Source: Nocardioides ginsengisegetis (GTDB lineage: Bacteria; Actinomycetota; Actinomycetes; Propionibacteriales; Nocardioidaceae). From it: a stretch of DNA of 64,000 nt. Within the stretch, counting starts at the first letter, position 1. The number at the start of each line of letters is the position of its first letter. Where the stretch lies: NCBI RefSeq assembly GCF_014138045.1, contig NZ_JACGXA010000001.1, positions 2,155,001-2,219,000 of the forward strand, written 5' to 3'. The notes below the pieces were generated by a model. It did not search any database, was not told where the DNA came from, and worked only from the letters and a program-made list of their open reading frames with translations. Positions 26,309-34,384 of the stretch are shown here, one piece after another. The position numbers were made by a program, and so were the translations under genes.

Positions 26309-26803
26309 GTGAACGACTTCGACGACCTCCTCCAGGCCAACCGCTCCTTCGCCGCCGACTTCGCGCTCGGCGGCTTCGACGGCGTGGCGCACGCCGGTGT
26401 CGCGCTCGTGACCTGCATGGACTCGCGCATCGACCCGCTCAACATGCTCGGGCTCAAGCCGGGCGACGCCAAGATCTTCCGCAACCCCGGTGGCCGCGTC
26501 ACCGAGGCCGCGCTCGAGGCCCTCGTGCTGGGCGTGCACCTCCTGGGCGTCGAGCGGATCCTCGTGGTCCCCCACACCCGGTGCGCGATGGCCTCCAACA
26601 CCGAGGCCGAGCTGCGCGAGCGGGTCGGTGCCTCGGCCGGGCAGGACGCCTCGTGGCAGCACTTCCACGTCGTCGAGGACCAGCTCGCCTCCCTCCAGGA
26701 GGACGTGCGCCGGGTGCGCTCACACCCGCTGATCCCCGACACCGTGCTGGTCGGTGGGTTCGTCTACGACGTCGACACGGGCCTGCTCGACCCGAAGTTC
26801 TGA
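26309..26803 (+). CDS. Beta-class carbonic anhydrase
   Basis: Interconverts CO2 and bicarbonate in the cytosol. The 164-residue length fits the small beta-carbonic anhydrases of actinobacteria. Zinc ligands are Cys36 (in TCMDSR with the Asp38-Arg40 dyad), His89 and Cys92 (in PHTRC). The segment FRNPGGRVT is the conserved loop after the first metal site. The C-terminus ends VGGFVYDVDTGLLDPKF, as in the family. Translation starts with GTG directly after a TAGCGT promoter box. Confidence 0.95.
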   Translation: MNDFDDLLQANRSFAADFALGGFDGVAHAGVALVTCMDSRIDPLNMLGLKPGDAKIFRNPGGRVTEAALEALVLGVHLLGVERILVVPHTRCAMASNTEAELRERVGASAGQDASWQHFHVVEDQLASLQEDVRRVRSHPLIPDTVLVGGFVYDVDTGLLDPKF

Positions 26804-26854
26804 CGCCGGTGGGGGTGTCCCCGAGCGTTCAGGTTCGCTGCAGGAAGGCGTTCC

Positions 26855-26860
26855 TACCGT
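26855..26860 (+). promoter_or_regulatory. -10 hexamer TACCGT of the DUF347 gene
   Basis: TACCGT 7 nt before the GTG at 26868; leaderless spacing. Confidence 0.45.
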
Positions 26861-26867
26861 CGCCCGG

Positions 26868-27692
26868 GTGACTTCCTCCCCCATCACGTCCCTGTCCGAG
26901 GACCGCCCGGTCGAGACCCAGCGACCCCAGGGCCCGAGCGAGCCGCTGGCGGCGAAGGTGTCCGCGATCACGGCGCTCTTCTGGGTGATCAAGATCCTCA
27001 CCACCGGCATGGGCGAGGCGGCCTCCGACGGCCTCGGCGAGACCAGCCTGGCGCTCGGCGGCATCGTCGGTGTCGGCGGCTTCGTCCTGGCCCTGTGGCT
27101 GCAGCTGCGCAGCGATCGCTACCACGCCCCGACGTACTGGTTCTGCGTCTCGATGGTCGCGGTCTTCGGCACGATCATGGCCGACATCCTGCACGTGGCT
27201 ACCGGGCTGTCCTACTACGTCACCTCGGCGTTCTACGCCGCTGCGGTGGCCGTGCTGTTCAGGTGGTGGCACCGCTCCGAGGGCACCCTGTCGATCCACC
27301 ACGTCGACACCCGCCGCCGTGAGCGCTTCTACTGGGCCACGGTCCTGGCGACGTTCGCGCTGGGCACCGCGGTCGGCGACCTGACCGGCCTGACCATGCA
27401 CCTGGGCTTCCTGCCGTCGGGCTTCCTGTTCCTGGCCGCGATCCTCGTGCCGCTCGCCGCCTGGCGCCTCGGCGTCAACGCGACGCTGGCGTTCTGGGCC
27501 GCCTACGTGCTGACCCGCCCGCTGGGCGCGTCGTTCGCCGACTGGATCGGCAAGGACCACGCGATCGGCAACGGCCTGGGCTTCGGCGACCTGCGCCTCA
27601 CGGCGATCCTGTGCGTGGCGATCGCCGCGCTGGTGACCTGGGCGCACCGCTCCGGTCACGACATCCAGGAGCCGATCCCGGTCGACGCCTGA
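26868..27692 (+). CDS. DUF347/COG4705 membrane protein
   Basis: A 274-residue protein with about eight hydrophobic segments arranged in DUF347 repeats. The repeat signature appears twice: WVIKILTTGMGEAASD near residue 40 and YWATVLATFALGTAVGD near residue 160. Each repeat ends in a conserved Asp in the membrane. The N-terminal 25 residues are hydrophilic. Members are uncharacterised; some are annotated as membrane-anchored proteins linked to metal or hydrogen handling without firm evidence. The GTG start follows a TACCGT box. The last 95 nt overlap the 3' end of a GNAT gene on the other strand. Confidence 0.82.
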   Translation: MTSSPITSLSEDRPVETQRPQGPSEPLAAKVSAITALFWVIKILTTGMGEAASDGLGETSLALGGIVGVGGFVLALWLQLRSDRYHAPTYWFCVSMVAVFGTIMADILHVATGLSYYVTSAFYAAAVAVLFRWWHRSEGTLSIHHVDTRRRERFYWATVLATFALGTAVGDLTGLTMHLGFLPSGFLFLAAILVPLAAWRLGVNATLAFWAAYVLTRPLGASFADWIGKDHAIGNGLGFGDLRLTAILCVAIAALVTWAHRSGHDIQEPIPVDA

Positions 27693-28194
27693 ACCCCATG
27701 ACCACCGTGCCGGGCCCGGTGCCCGGGCCGATCACGGACCACCCGGCCGCGGCGTAGAGGCGCCGCGCCGGTTCGTCGGGATCGGCGGTCGTCTGGAGCA
27801 GCCACCGCTCGTGCGGAAGACCCGCGGTCAGGATGTCGAGCAGCCGGCGTCCGACCCCCGCGCCCCGGTGCTGCTCCAGCACACCCAGGGTGACGACCTC
27901 GAAGTGGCCACCGACCCAGATGCGTGACACCTCGTCGTCGAGGACCTCGGTGAGCCGGTCGGAGAACCACTGACCGCGCTCGCCCGTGTGCCCGTAGGCG
28001 AAACCGACCAGCACCTCACCGGCGTACGCCGTCGCGACCCGGAATCCCTCACGCGCCGCGTGCCGGTCCCACACGTTCCCACGCCACGACGCCTCGTCGT
28101 CCTGGTCTCCGAAGACGGCGTCGTGCACGGCCCAGACGTCGGAGCCGACCGCGGGATCGCTGGTCAGCCCGACCCGCGGTACGACGTCTTCCAC
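27598..28194 (-). CDS. GNAT family N-acetyltransferase
   Basis: A 198-residue protein. The GNAT fold spans residues 15-165: the acetyl-CoA loop is [22 protein letters not shown], seen as [18 protein letters not shown], followed by LLQTTADPDEPARRLYAAAG. The fold ends near VVMGFRRR; the last 30 residues are basic, Pro/Arg/Ser-rich and read on the antisense of the DUF347 gene, so a shorter original protein may have lost its stop. Substrate unknown. It is convergent with the DUF347 gene and 38 nt upstream of parE's stop on the same strand. Confidence 0.75.
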   Translation of the reverse strand: MEDVVPRVGLTSDPAVGSDVWAVHDAVFGDQDDEASWRGNVWDRHAAREGFRVATAYAGEVLVGFAYGHTGERGQWFSDRLTEVLDDEVSRIWVGGHFEVVTLGVLEQHRGAGVGRRLLDILTAGLPHERWLLQTTADPDEPARRLYAAAGWSVIGPGTGPGTVVMGFRRRPGSAPGCRDRSGAPRSPARRSPRTGSP

Positions 28195-28232
28195 AGTGAT
28201 CCCCCGATCGATCGACTTGGTGGGCCGCAGTC

Positions 28233-30314
28233 TCAGGCGTCGAGGGCCTCGACGTCGACCTCGTAGGCCCCCTGCACGATGAACTCCTTGCGCGGCGCGA
28301 CCTCGGAGCCCATCAGCAGCTCGAAGACGCCGGCCGCGACCTCGGCGTCGTCGACCGTGATCCGGCGCAGCGTGCGGTGGCGCGGGTCCATGGTGGTCTC
28401 GGCCAGCTGGTCGGCGTCCATCTCACCGAGACCCTTGTAGCGCTGGACCGGATCCTTCCACCGGACGTTCTTCTTCTTCAGCTCGGCGAGCTTCCGCTGC
28501 AGGTCGGCGTCGGAGTAGGTGTAGACGTACTTGTCCATCCCCTTCTTGGGGTTGGACAGCTCGATCCGGTGCAGCGGCGGGACCGCCGTGTAGACGCGGC
28601 CCTCGGTGATCAGGTCGGGCATGTACTTGAAGAACAGCGTCGCCAGCAGGCACCGGATGTGCGCGCCGTCGGAGTCGGCGTCGGCCATGAAGATGATCCG
28701 GCCGTAGCGGCGGGCCTCGAGGTCGAACGTGCGGCCCGAGCCCGCGCCGACGACCTGGATGATCGAGGCGCACTCGGTGTTCTTCAGCATGTCGCCGACC
28801 GAGGCCTTCTGGACGTTCAGGATCTTGCCCCGGATCGGCAGCAGCGCCTGGAACTCCGAGTCGCGGGCCAGCTTGGCCGTGCCGAGCGCAGAGTCACCCT
28901 CGACGATGAACAGCTCGGTGCGGTCGTTGTCGGACGCCCGGCAGTCGGCGAGCTTGGAGGGCAGCGCCGAGGACTCCAGGGCGTTCTTCCGGCGCTGGGT
29001 CTCCTTGTGCTGGCGGGCCGCGATGCGCGTCTTGGACGCTCCGACGACCTTCTCCATGACCAGCTTGGCCTGGGCCTTCTCCAGCCGCTTGCTCGAGGTC
29101 AGGAACGCCTTGAGCTCGGCGGAGACGACCTTGCGCACGGCGGTGCGGACCGCCGGGGTGCCCAGGATCTCCTTGGTCTGGCCCTCGAACTGCGGCTCGG
29201 CGAGCCGCACGGTCACGACCGCGGTCATGCCCTCGAGCACGTCGTCCTTGATGACGTCGGGGTCGTTGACCTTGAGCGCCTTGGTGGAGCGCATCACGTC
29301 GTTGAACGTCTTGGTGATGGCCTGCTCGAAGCCGCTGACGTGGGTGCCGCCCTTGGGGGTGGCGATCACGTTGACGAAGGAGCGCAGCTCGGTGTCGTAG
29401 CCCGTGCCCCAACGGACGGCCACGTCCACGCCCAGCTCGCGCTCGACCTCCTGCGGGGTCATGTGGCCCTTCTCGTCGAGCAGCGGCACCGTCTCGGTGA
29501 ACGTGTCGGTGCCCTGCAGGCGCAGGATGTCGGTGACGGCCTCGTCCTTGGCCAGGAACTCCGCGAACTCCGCGATGCCGCCGTCGTGGCGGAACTTCTC
29601 CTCGACCAGCTGGTCGCCGCGCAGGTCGCGGATGACCAGCTCCAGGCCGGGGACGATGAACGACGTCTGGCGGGCCCGGCCGAGCAGCCCCTCGAACTCG
29701 AAGCGGGCGTCCTTGGTGAAGATCTGGCGGTCGGGCCAGAAGCGGATGCGGGTGCCGCTCCTGCCCTTGGCGACCCGACCACCCTTGCGGGTCAGCCCGG
29801 AGCGGGGCTCGAACGGCGCGTCGGGGGCGTCGCCGTCGAAGACGCCGGGGGTGCCACGGCGGAACGAGAGGCCCTGCTGGGACGGCGAACGGTCGACGTC
29901 GATGTCCATGCGCGACGAGAGGGCGTTGACCACGGAGAGGCCGACGCCGTGCAGGCCACCGGTGGCGACGTAGGAGCCGCCGCCGAACTTGCCGCCGGCG
30001 TGCAGCTTGGTCGCCACGACCTCGACACCGGGGAGGCCCGTCTTGGGCTCCTTGTCGGTCGGGATGCCGCGCCCGTCGTCGTGGACCTCGGCCGAGCCGT
30101 CGGCGTGCAGGGTGACCTCGACGCGGTGGGCAGCGCCCGCGAGGGCCTCGTCCACGCCGTTGTCGATGATCTCCCACAGGCAGTGCATGAGGCCGCGTGT
30201 GTCGGTGGAGCCGATGTACATGCCGGGACGCTTGCGAACCGCCTCGAGGCCTTCGAGGACCAGGAGATGGGCGGCGTTGTACGTGTTGTCGATCGTGGGG
30301 CTCCTGCAGCGCAA
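28233..30314 (-). CDS. parE: DNA topoisomerase IV subunit B
   Basis: The ATPase subunit of topoisomerase IV, about 693 residues. GHKL ATPase motifs: EIIDNGVDEA, DDGRGIP, and GGLHGVGLSVVNAL. The TOPRIM domain has FIVEGDSALG and IIFMADADSDGAHI. The C-terminus ends with RYKGLGEMDADQL and a short tail. Length and lack of a GyrB insertion fit ParE. The start is uncertain: TTG at 30314 is the only canonical start in range, but a good GCAGGAG site lies just after it, 7 nt before an ATC codon. A possible -10 (TAGATT, 30359-30364) would give a leader of about 38 nt. Confidence 0.92.
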   Translation of the reverse strand: MRCRSPTIDNTYNAAHLLVLEGLEAVRKRPGMYIGSTDTRGLMHCLWEIIDNGVDEALAGAAHRVEVTLHADGSAEVHDDGRGIPTDKEPKTGLPGVEVVATKLHAGGKFGGGSYVATGGLHGVGLSVVNALSSRMDIDVDRSPSQQGLSFRRGTPGVFDGDAPDAPFEPRSGLTRKGGRVAKGRSGTRIRFWPDRQIFTKDARFEFEGLLGRARQTSFIVPGLELVIRDLRGDQLVEEKFRHDGGIAEFAEFLAKDEAVTDILRLQGTDTFTETVPLLDEKGHMTPQEVERELGVDVAVRWGTGYDTELRSFVNVIATPKGGTHVSGFEQAITKTFNDVMRSTKALKVNDPDVIKDDVLEGMTAVVTVRLAEPQFEGQTKEILGTPAVRTAVRKVVSAELKAFLTSSKRLEKAQAKLVMEKVVGASKTRIAARQHKETQRRKNALESSALPSKLADCRASDNDRTELFIVEGDSALGTAKLARDSEFQALLPIRGKILNVQKASVGDMLKNTECASIIQVVGAGSGRTFDLEARRYGRIIFMADADSDGAHIRCLLATLFFKYMPDLITEGRVYTAVPPLHRIELSNPKKGMDKYVYTYSDADLQRKLAELKKKNVRWKDPVQRYKGLGEMDADQLAETTMDPRHRTLRRITVDDAEVAAGVFELLMGSEVAPRKEFIVQGAYEVDVEALDA

Positions 30315-30685
30315 CGGGGTCCGGCGGGTCGGGAAATCCGGCCGGGTGAACGGCTACGAATCTACCTGCGACACGCCGGAGCTCGTAGAAGGCTCGCCTG
30401 CCGGGGGTGGGCCGGGCACAGGTCTAGCGTTGGACGCAGGTGGACTTGTCACGATGTGGACACGATGGGCTCGGGTTTTTCGAACCGCAACCAGCCAGGT
30501 CGCACTCGCGTCACACTTGCAAGGGCTAGGCGTCTTCATCACAGAAGTGGATTTCGAGGCTTGAAACCCATGACGGCGGGGAAGACAGACCATGATGAGA
30601 TGACGTGTCCGGTGACACAGCCCGACGGGAATCAACCACCCGGCGGTTACGTTGATCCAGACACCGATCAAGAAATGAGGCCGAT
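30315..30685. other. Divergent intergenic region between parE and the DUF7455 gene
   Basis: A 371-nt stretch of lower GC without a convincing gene. It holds a possible parE -10 on the minus strand (TAGATT, 30359-30364) and a possible -10 for the DUF7455 gene (TACGTT, 30648-30653, about 27 nt of leader). A small palindrome, GTGTC-N4-GACAC, is near 30606. A 39-codon frame from 30570 has no ribosome site and is not called. Confidence 0.5.
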
Positions 30686-30919
30686 GTGACCACTGCAGTT
30701 GCCCCCAGCTCCGCCGCGCTCACCGCTGCGGACCGCTGCGACCGTTGCGGAGCCCAGGCCTACCTTCGCGTGGAGCTTCAGACCGGCGGAGAACTCCTGT
30801 TCTGCGCCCACCACGCTCGTGAGCACGGCGACAAGCTCCGCGAGATCGCGGCCAACGTCGTCGACGAGACCCACAAGCTGGTTGACACTCCCGCGGCGGC
30901 GCCTGACGCCGAGCACTGA
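30686..30919 (+). CDS. DUF7455 small zinc-ribbon-like protein
   Basis: A 77-residue protein. The core is DRCDRCGAQAYLRVEL and LLFCAHHAREHGDKL: a CxxC pair and a C-HH cluster about 22 residues later, a likely one-zinc site. The protein is common in actinobacteria next to parE and the primary sigma factor genes; function unknown. GAGG lies 6 nt before the GTG. A strong terminator starts 22 nt after the stop, so the gene is probably a single-gene transcript. Confidence 0.88.
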   Translation: MTTAVAPSSAALTAADRCDRCGAQAYLRVELQTGGELLFCAHHAREHGDKLREIAANVVDETHKLVDTPAAAPDAEH

Positions 30920-30941
30920 ACACCCACTCCCTAGACACCCA

Positions 30942-30973
30942 CGAAGGCCCCGGACCACGGTCCGGGGCCTTCG
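30942..30973. terminator. Terminator after the DUF7455 gene
   Basis: A perfect 15-bp stem (CGAAGGCCCCGGACC and its complement) with a 2-nt gap. Located 22 nt after the stop and 26 nt before the DUF456 gene. Confidence 0.88.
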
Positions 30974-30998
30974 TCGTCCCCGTGAGAGGCTCTCGACC

Positions 30999-31475
30999 GT
31001 GACCGGCACCGAAGTCCTCGTCGCCCTGGTGATCGCCGTGGGGCTCGTCGGGATCCTCGTCCCGGTGCTCCCCGGCTCGGTGCTGGTCCTGCTGGCGATC
31101 CTGGCGTGGGCGGTCTCCCTCGGCACGGCCACCGCCTGGACCGTCGCCGGCCTGGCCTCCGTCCTGCTGGTGGGCGGCACCGTCGTGAAGTACGTCGTCC
31201 CCGGCCGCCGGCTGAAGGCGTCCGGCATCCCGGCCTCGACGCAGTGGATGGGGGCAGCGCTCGGTCTCGTCGGGTTCTTCGTCGTCCCCGTCGTCGGGCT
31301 CTTCCTCGGCTTCGTCCTGGGCGTCTACCTCGCCGAGGTCGGCCGGGTCGGCCAGGAACGGGCCTGGCCCTCCACGATGGCCGCGCTCCGGGTCGTGGGC
31401 CTCTCGATCCTCATCGAGCTCGTCGCGGCCGTCGCCGCCACGTGGGTCTGGATCATCGGGGTCGTGGTCACCTGA
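30999..31475 (+). CDS. DUF456 membrane protein
   Basis: A 158-residue membrane protein of the DUF456 family. It has four to five hydrophobic helices rich in Gly, with the typical start GLVGILVPVLPGSVLVL, a central segment GGTVVKYVVPGRRLKASG, and GLFLGFVLGVYLAE. These glycine-zipper segments define the family. Function unknown. The GTG start was chosen at the beginning of the conserved region. The stop overlaps the next ATG (TGATG), so the EamA gene is translationally coupled. Confidence 0.88.
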   Translation: MTGTEVLVALVIAVGLVGILVPVLPGSVLVLLAILAWAVSLGTATAWTVAGLASVLLVGGTVVKYVVPGRRLKASGIPASTQWMGAALGLVGFFVVPVVGLFLGFVLGVYLAEVGRVGQERAWPSTMAALRVVGLSILIELVAAVAATWVWIIGVVVT

Positions 31476-32314
31476 TGGCGATCGCGCTCGCCCTGCTCGC
31501 GGCGGTTGCCTACGGGCTGTCCGACTTCGTGGGCGGCTTCTTCTCCCAGCGGGTAAGCCCCTGGGCCGTCGCGCTGCTCTCCCAGTTCGGCGGTGGGCTG
31601 CTCGTGCTGACGCTGACCCTCGTGACCTCCGGGTCCCCCACCCGCACCGACCTGGCCTGGTGCGTGGTGGCCGGGCTGGGCAACGGGTTCGGCACGGCGT
31701 TCCTCTACCGGGGCCTCGCCTCGGGCCGGATGGGCGTGGTCGCCCCGGTGTCCGGCGTCGGCGCCGCTCTCCTGCCGGTGCTGACCGGCCTGCTCGGCGG
31801 CGAGCGCCCCGCGGTGCTCGTGTGGATCGGGATCGCGCTCGCCCTGCCGGGGATCTGGCTGGTGTCCCGCGAGCCGGTCGACGGGCACGCCTCGGCCGGA
31901 GGGCTGGGCGCAGGGCTGGCCGACGGCGTCCTGGCCGGCCTCGGCTTCGGCACGCTCTTCGCCGCGCTCGCCCAGGTCCCCGAGCGGGCCGGCTTCCTGC
32001 CGCTCGCACTCAACCAGGTCGTCGCCGCGCTCACGGTCGTCGCGATCGCTTCCCTTCTGCGTACCCCGTGGCTGCCGCGGGAGCCCCTCGCGCTCACCGG
32101 CCTCGTCAGCGGTGCCCTCGGCGGCCTCGCGATGGGGGCCTTCCTCGTCGCGACCCACCACGGCTACCTCTCGGTGACGGCGGTGATCGCCTCGCTCTAC
32201 CCCGCCTTCACCGTGCTGCTGGCCGCCACCGTCCTGCGCGAGCACGTCCACCGTGCCCAAGCGGTCGGCCTGGGCCTGTGCGCGGTCGCCGTGGCGATGG
32301 TCGCGGCGGGCTGA
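31475..32314 (+). CDS. EamA/DMT family transporter
   Basis: A 279-residue protein with ten hydrophobic segments in two EamA halves, the layout of drug/metabolite transporters. The first half starts ALLAAVAYGLSDFVGG; the second begins near GLADGVLAGLGFGTLFAAL and ends with the Pro-containing helix SLYPAFTVLLAATVLREH, typical for the family. Substrate not predictable. Its ATG overlaps the DUF456 stop by one base. It is convergent with the VOC gene, with 6 nt between. Confidence 0.88.
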   Translation: MAIALALLAAVAYGLSDFVGGFFSQRVSPWAVALLSQFGGGLLVLTLTLVTSGSPTRTDLAWCVVAGLGNGFGTAFLYRGLASGRMGVVAPVSGVGAALLPVLTGLLGGERPAVLVWIGIALALPGIWLVSREPVDGHASAGGLGAGLADGVLAGLGFGTLFAALAQVPERAGFLPLALNQVVAALTVVAIASLLRTPWLPREPLALTGLVSGALGGLAMGAFLVATHHGYLSVTAVIASLYPAFTVLLAATVLREHVHRAQAVGLGLCAVAVAMVAAG

Positions 32315-32320
32315 GGACCC

Positions 32321-32686
32321 TCAGGCGCGCTGACACACCATCAGGGGATTGCCGTCCGGATCCTCGAACTGCACGAAGAAGACACTCCCGATGTCCTCGA
32401 CATCCGACGTGATCCTGACCCCGAGACGGCGCAGGTGGCCCACCGTTGCGGCCATGTCGTGGGTCCAGAAGAAGAACCGGGGCGGCCCCGAGGTCTCGAA
32501 GTCCGGTCGGTTCGCGTCGAGGGCCAGTCGCGTCTCGCCCTCGGTGGGGATGTCGAAGATCGTCCCCTCGTGCGACACCTCGCCGGGGTCGAACCCCAGC
32601 AGCCGGGCGTACCACTCCACCGCTCGATCCATCTCCCGAACGGGGATGAAGACCTGGCCGATGGACCGCTGGATCGGGCTGCTCAT
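32321..32686 (-). CDS. VOC (glyoxalase/bleomycin-resistance fold) protein
   Basis: A 121-residue protein with one beta-alpha-beta-beta-beta unit repeated: QVFIPVREMDRAVEWYARLLGF at the start and VFFVQFEDPDGNPLMV at the end. The GNPL-type C-terminal motif with a preceding Glu/Asp is the usual metal-site strand. Such proteins are glyoxalase-like enzymes, dioxygenases or antibiotic-binding proteins; no substrate can be named. ATG lies 7 nt after a TAGGTT box, so the gene has its own promoter and is not part of the egt transcript downstream in the same direction. Confidence 0.88.
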   Translation of the reverse strand: MSSPIQRSIGQVFIPVREMDRAVEWYARLLGFDPGEVSHEGTIFDIPTEGETRLALDANRPDFETSGPPRFFFWTHDMAATVGHLRRLGVRITSDVEDIGSVFFVQFEDPDGNPLMVCQRA

Positions 32687-32693
32687 GGCGGTC

Positions 32694-32699
32694 AACCTA
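32694..32699 (-). promoter_or_regulatory. -10 hexamer TAGGTT of the VOC gene
   Basis: TAGGTT on the minus strand, 7 nt before the ATG at 32686; leaderless spacing. Confidence 0.5.
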
Positions 32700-32720
32700 G
32701 AGCCGCGTGGATCAGCGCTC

Positions 32721-33692
32721 TCAGGCGGGCTCGGACAGCGACAGCGCGAAGTCGCCGGCCGGATCGGTCCACCAGTGGGTGAGCCGCAGGCCGGCCGCCG
32801 CGAGCTCCGCGGCGACCCGTTCGCGGCGGAACTTGGCGGAGATCTCGGTGCGCACCTCCTCGCCCTCGGCGAAGGACACCTCGAGGTCGAGGGCCGCGAT
32901 CCGGACGGTCTGGTCACGCAGCGAGCGGAGCCGCATCTCGATCCATTCCTGCTCGTCGTCCCAGACCGCGACGTGCTCGAACGCGTCGGGGTCGAGGTCG
33001 GCGCCGAGGTCGCGATCGAGGACGGCGAGGACGTTCTTGTTGAAGGCGGCGGTGACGCCCGCGGCGTCGTCGTACGCCGCCACGAGCCGGTCGGGCGCCT
33101 TGACCAGGTCGGTCCCGAGCAGGAAGGAGTCCCCCGCGGCGAGCGTGCCACGCACGTCCGCGAGGAACCGGGCGCGCTGGCCGGGGTCGAGGTTGCCGAT
33201 CGTCGAGCCGAGGAAGGCCAGCATCCGGCGGCCGCCGCGGGGCAGCTCGCCGAGGTGGTGCTCGAAGTCGCCGACGACGGGTGAGACCACGACGCCGGGG
33301 AACTCCTCCGCGACGGCGGCGCTGGCGTCCTTGAGGACCGCCGGGTCCACGTCGAAGGGCACGAAGCGGCGCAGGGTGCCGGCGTCGGAGAGCGCCCGGA
33401 GCAGCAGGCGGGTCTTCTCCGACGTGCCGCTGCCGAGCTCGATGAGCGTCTCGGCGCGGGTGGTCCGCGCGATCTCGGCGACCCGCTCGTCGAGGATCAG
33501 TCGCTCGGTCCGGGTCGGGTAGTACTCCGGGAGGCGGGTGATCTCGTCGAACAGCTCGCTGCCGCGGGCGTCGTAGAAGTACTTCGGCGGCAGGGTCTTC
33601 GGGGTCGAGCCGAGGCCGGCCCGGACGTCGCGGGCCATCTGGTCGGCCAGGGCGCCGGGGTCGAGGTGGACGTCGAAGTCGGAGACGGACAT
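32721..33692 (-). CDS. egtD: L-histidine N-alpha-methyltransferase
   Basis: Adds three methyl groups from S-adenosylmethionine to the amino group of histidine, giving hercynine, the first committed ergothioneine intermediate. The 323 residues match Egt[18 protein letters not shown] near residue 36, the SAM loop [11 protein letters not shown] (85-95), VPFDVDP, and GDFEHHL. The C-terminal EISAKFRRE segment belongs to the histidine-binding part. Its ATG overlaps the egtC stop by one base. The order egtA-B-C-D is that of mycobacteria. Confidence 0.96.
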   Translation of the reverse strand: MSVSDFDVHLDPGALADQMARDVRAGLGSTPKTLPPKYFYDARGSELFDEITRLPEYYPTRTERLILDERVAEIARTTRAETLIELGSGTSEKTRLLLRALSDAGTLRRFVPFDVDPAVLKDASAAVAEEFPGVVVSPVVGDFEHHLGELPRGGRRMLAFLGSTIGNLDPGQRARFLADVRGTLAAGDSFLLGTDLVKAPDRLVAAYDDAAGVTAAFNKNVLAVLDRDLGADLDPDAFEHVAVWDDEQEWIEMRLRSLRDQTVRIAALDLEVSFAEGEEVRTEISAKFRRERVAAELAAAGLRLTHWWTDPAGDFALSLSEPA

Positions 33693-34384
33693 CAGGGCTC
33701 CAGTGCGGTCACGGCGACCCCCGACGGGGTCGCGCTCAACAGGTGGTGGTCGGGTACGTCGACCCAGCGCGGGTCGTCGTCCCAGGGCTCGCTGGCGACG
33801 ACGACCCCGTCGGGCTCGACGAGGTAGCTGAGGGGGTCGCCCCAGGTCACGGCGAGGACCTGCCGCCCGTCGGCGAGCAGCAGGTTGAGGAAGGCGCCGG
33901 GGTCCAGGGCGGCGACGGCACGGACCGTGTCGCCCACGCGCTCGGGCCCCTCGGCGAAGACGTGGGCGGCCAGGATCGCCGAGTCGCAGACCGACTCGGC
34001 GTCGTTGCGGGCCGGCAGCACCGAGCGGTCCACCCGGCCGTTGTGCGAGAGCAGCCAGCGGCCGTCGGTGAAGGGCGCCGCGGCCGTCTCGTCGGGCGGC
34101 ATGCCCACCGTGGCGGACCGGACAGCCGCGAGCACGGCCCCCGAGGCCAGCACCGGCGCGACCGAGGCGAACGACGCGTCGCTCCACAGCGGCCGCGAGG
34201 ACCGCCAGCGGACCGGCTCCGGGCGGCCCTCGACGTAGAGGCCGACACCCCAGCCGTCGGCGTTGAGGAGGCCGCGCCGCTGGCGACGCGGCGCCCAGGA
34301 CTGCTGGAGCAACCCGTGAGGGTTCTCGAGGACCAGCGAGGACACGCTGCGTGGGGCGCCCAGCCAGGCCAGGTGCCTACACAT
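33692..34384 (-). CDS. egtC: Gamma-glutamyl-hercynylcysteine S-oxide hydrolase
   Basis: A class II glutamine-amidotransferase-type hydrolase that removes the gamma-glutamyl group from the EgtB product. The N-terminal nucleophile is Cys2 (MCRHLAWLG), freed when the initiator Met is removed. Other Ntn features: [12 protein letters not shown], and LLSHNGRVD with the conserved Asn-Gly. Length 230 residues is normal. The ATG overlaps egtB by 8 nt, and the stop overlaps egtD by one base, so all three are coupled. Confidence 0.95.
   Translation of the reverse strand: MCRHLAWLGAPRSVSSLVLENPHGLLQQSWAPRRQRRGLLNADGWGVGLYVEGRPEPVRWRSSRPLWSDASFASVAPVLASGAVLAAVRSATVGMPPDETAAAPFTDGRWLLSHNGRVDRSVLPARNDAESVCDSAILAAHVFAEGPERVGDTVRAVAALDPGAFLNLLLADGRQVLAVTWGDPLSYLVEPDGVVVASEPWDDDPRWVDVPDHHLLSATPSGVAVTALEP

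Noticed and set aside
24506..26668. 720-codon frame opposite the P55-like and carbonic anhydrase genes
   Set aside because: Antisense to two clear genes; composition (Gln/Gly/His/Asp repeats) is not protein-like.
21347..30314. Gyrase (gyrA/gyrB) instead of topoisomerase IV
   Set aside because: The A subunit lacks a canonical GyrA box and the genes are away from any dnaA/recF context; the lengths fit ParC and ParE.
30570..30689. 39-codon frame before the DUF7455 gene
   Set aside because: No ribosome site and no recognisable protein feature; it lies in the divergent promoter region.
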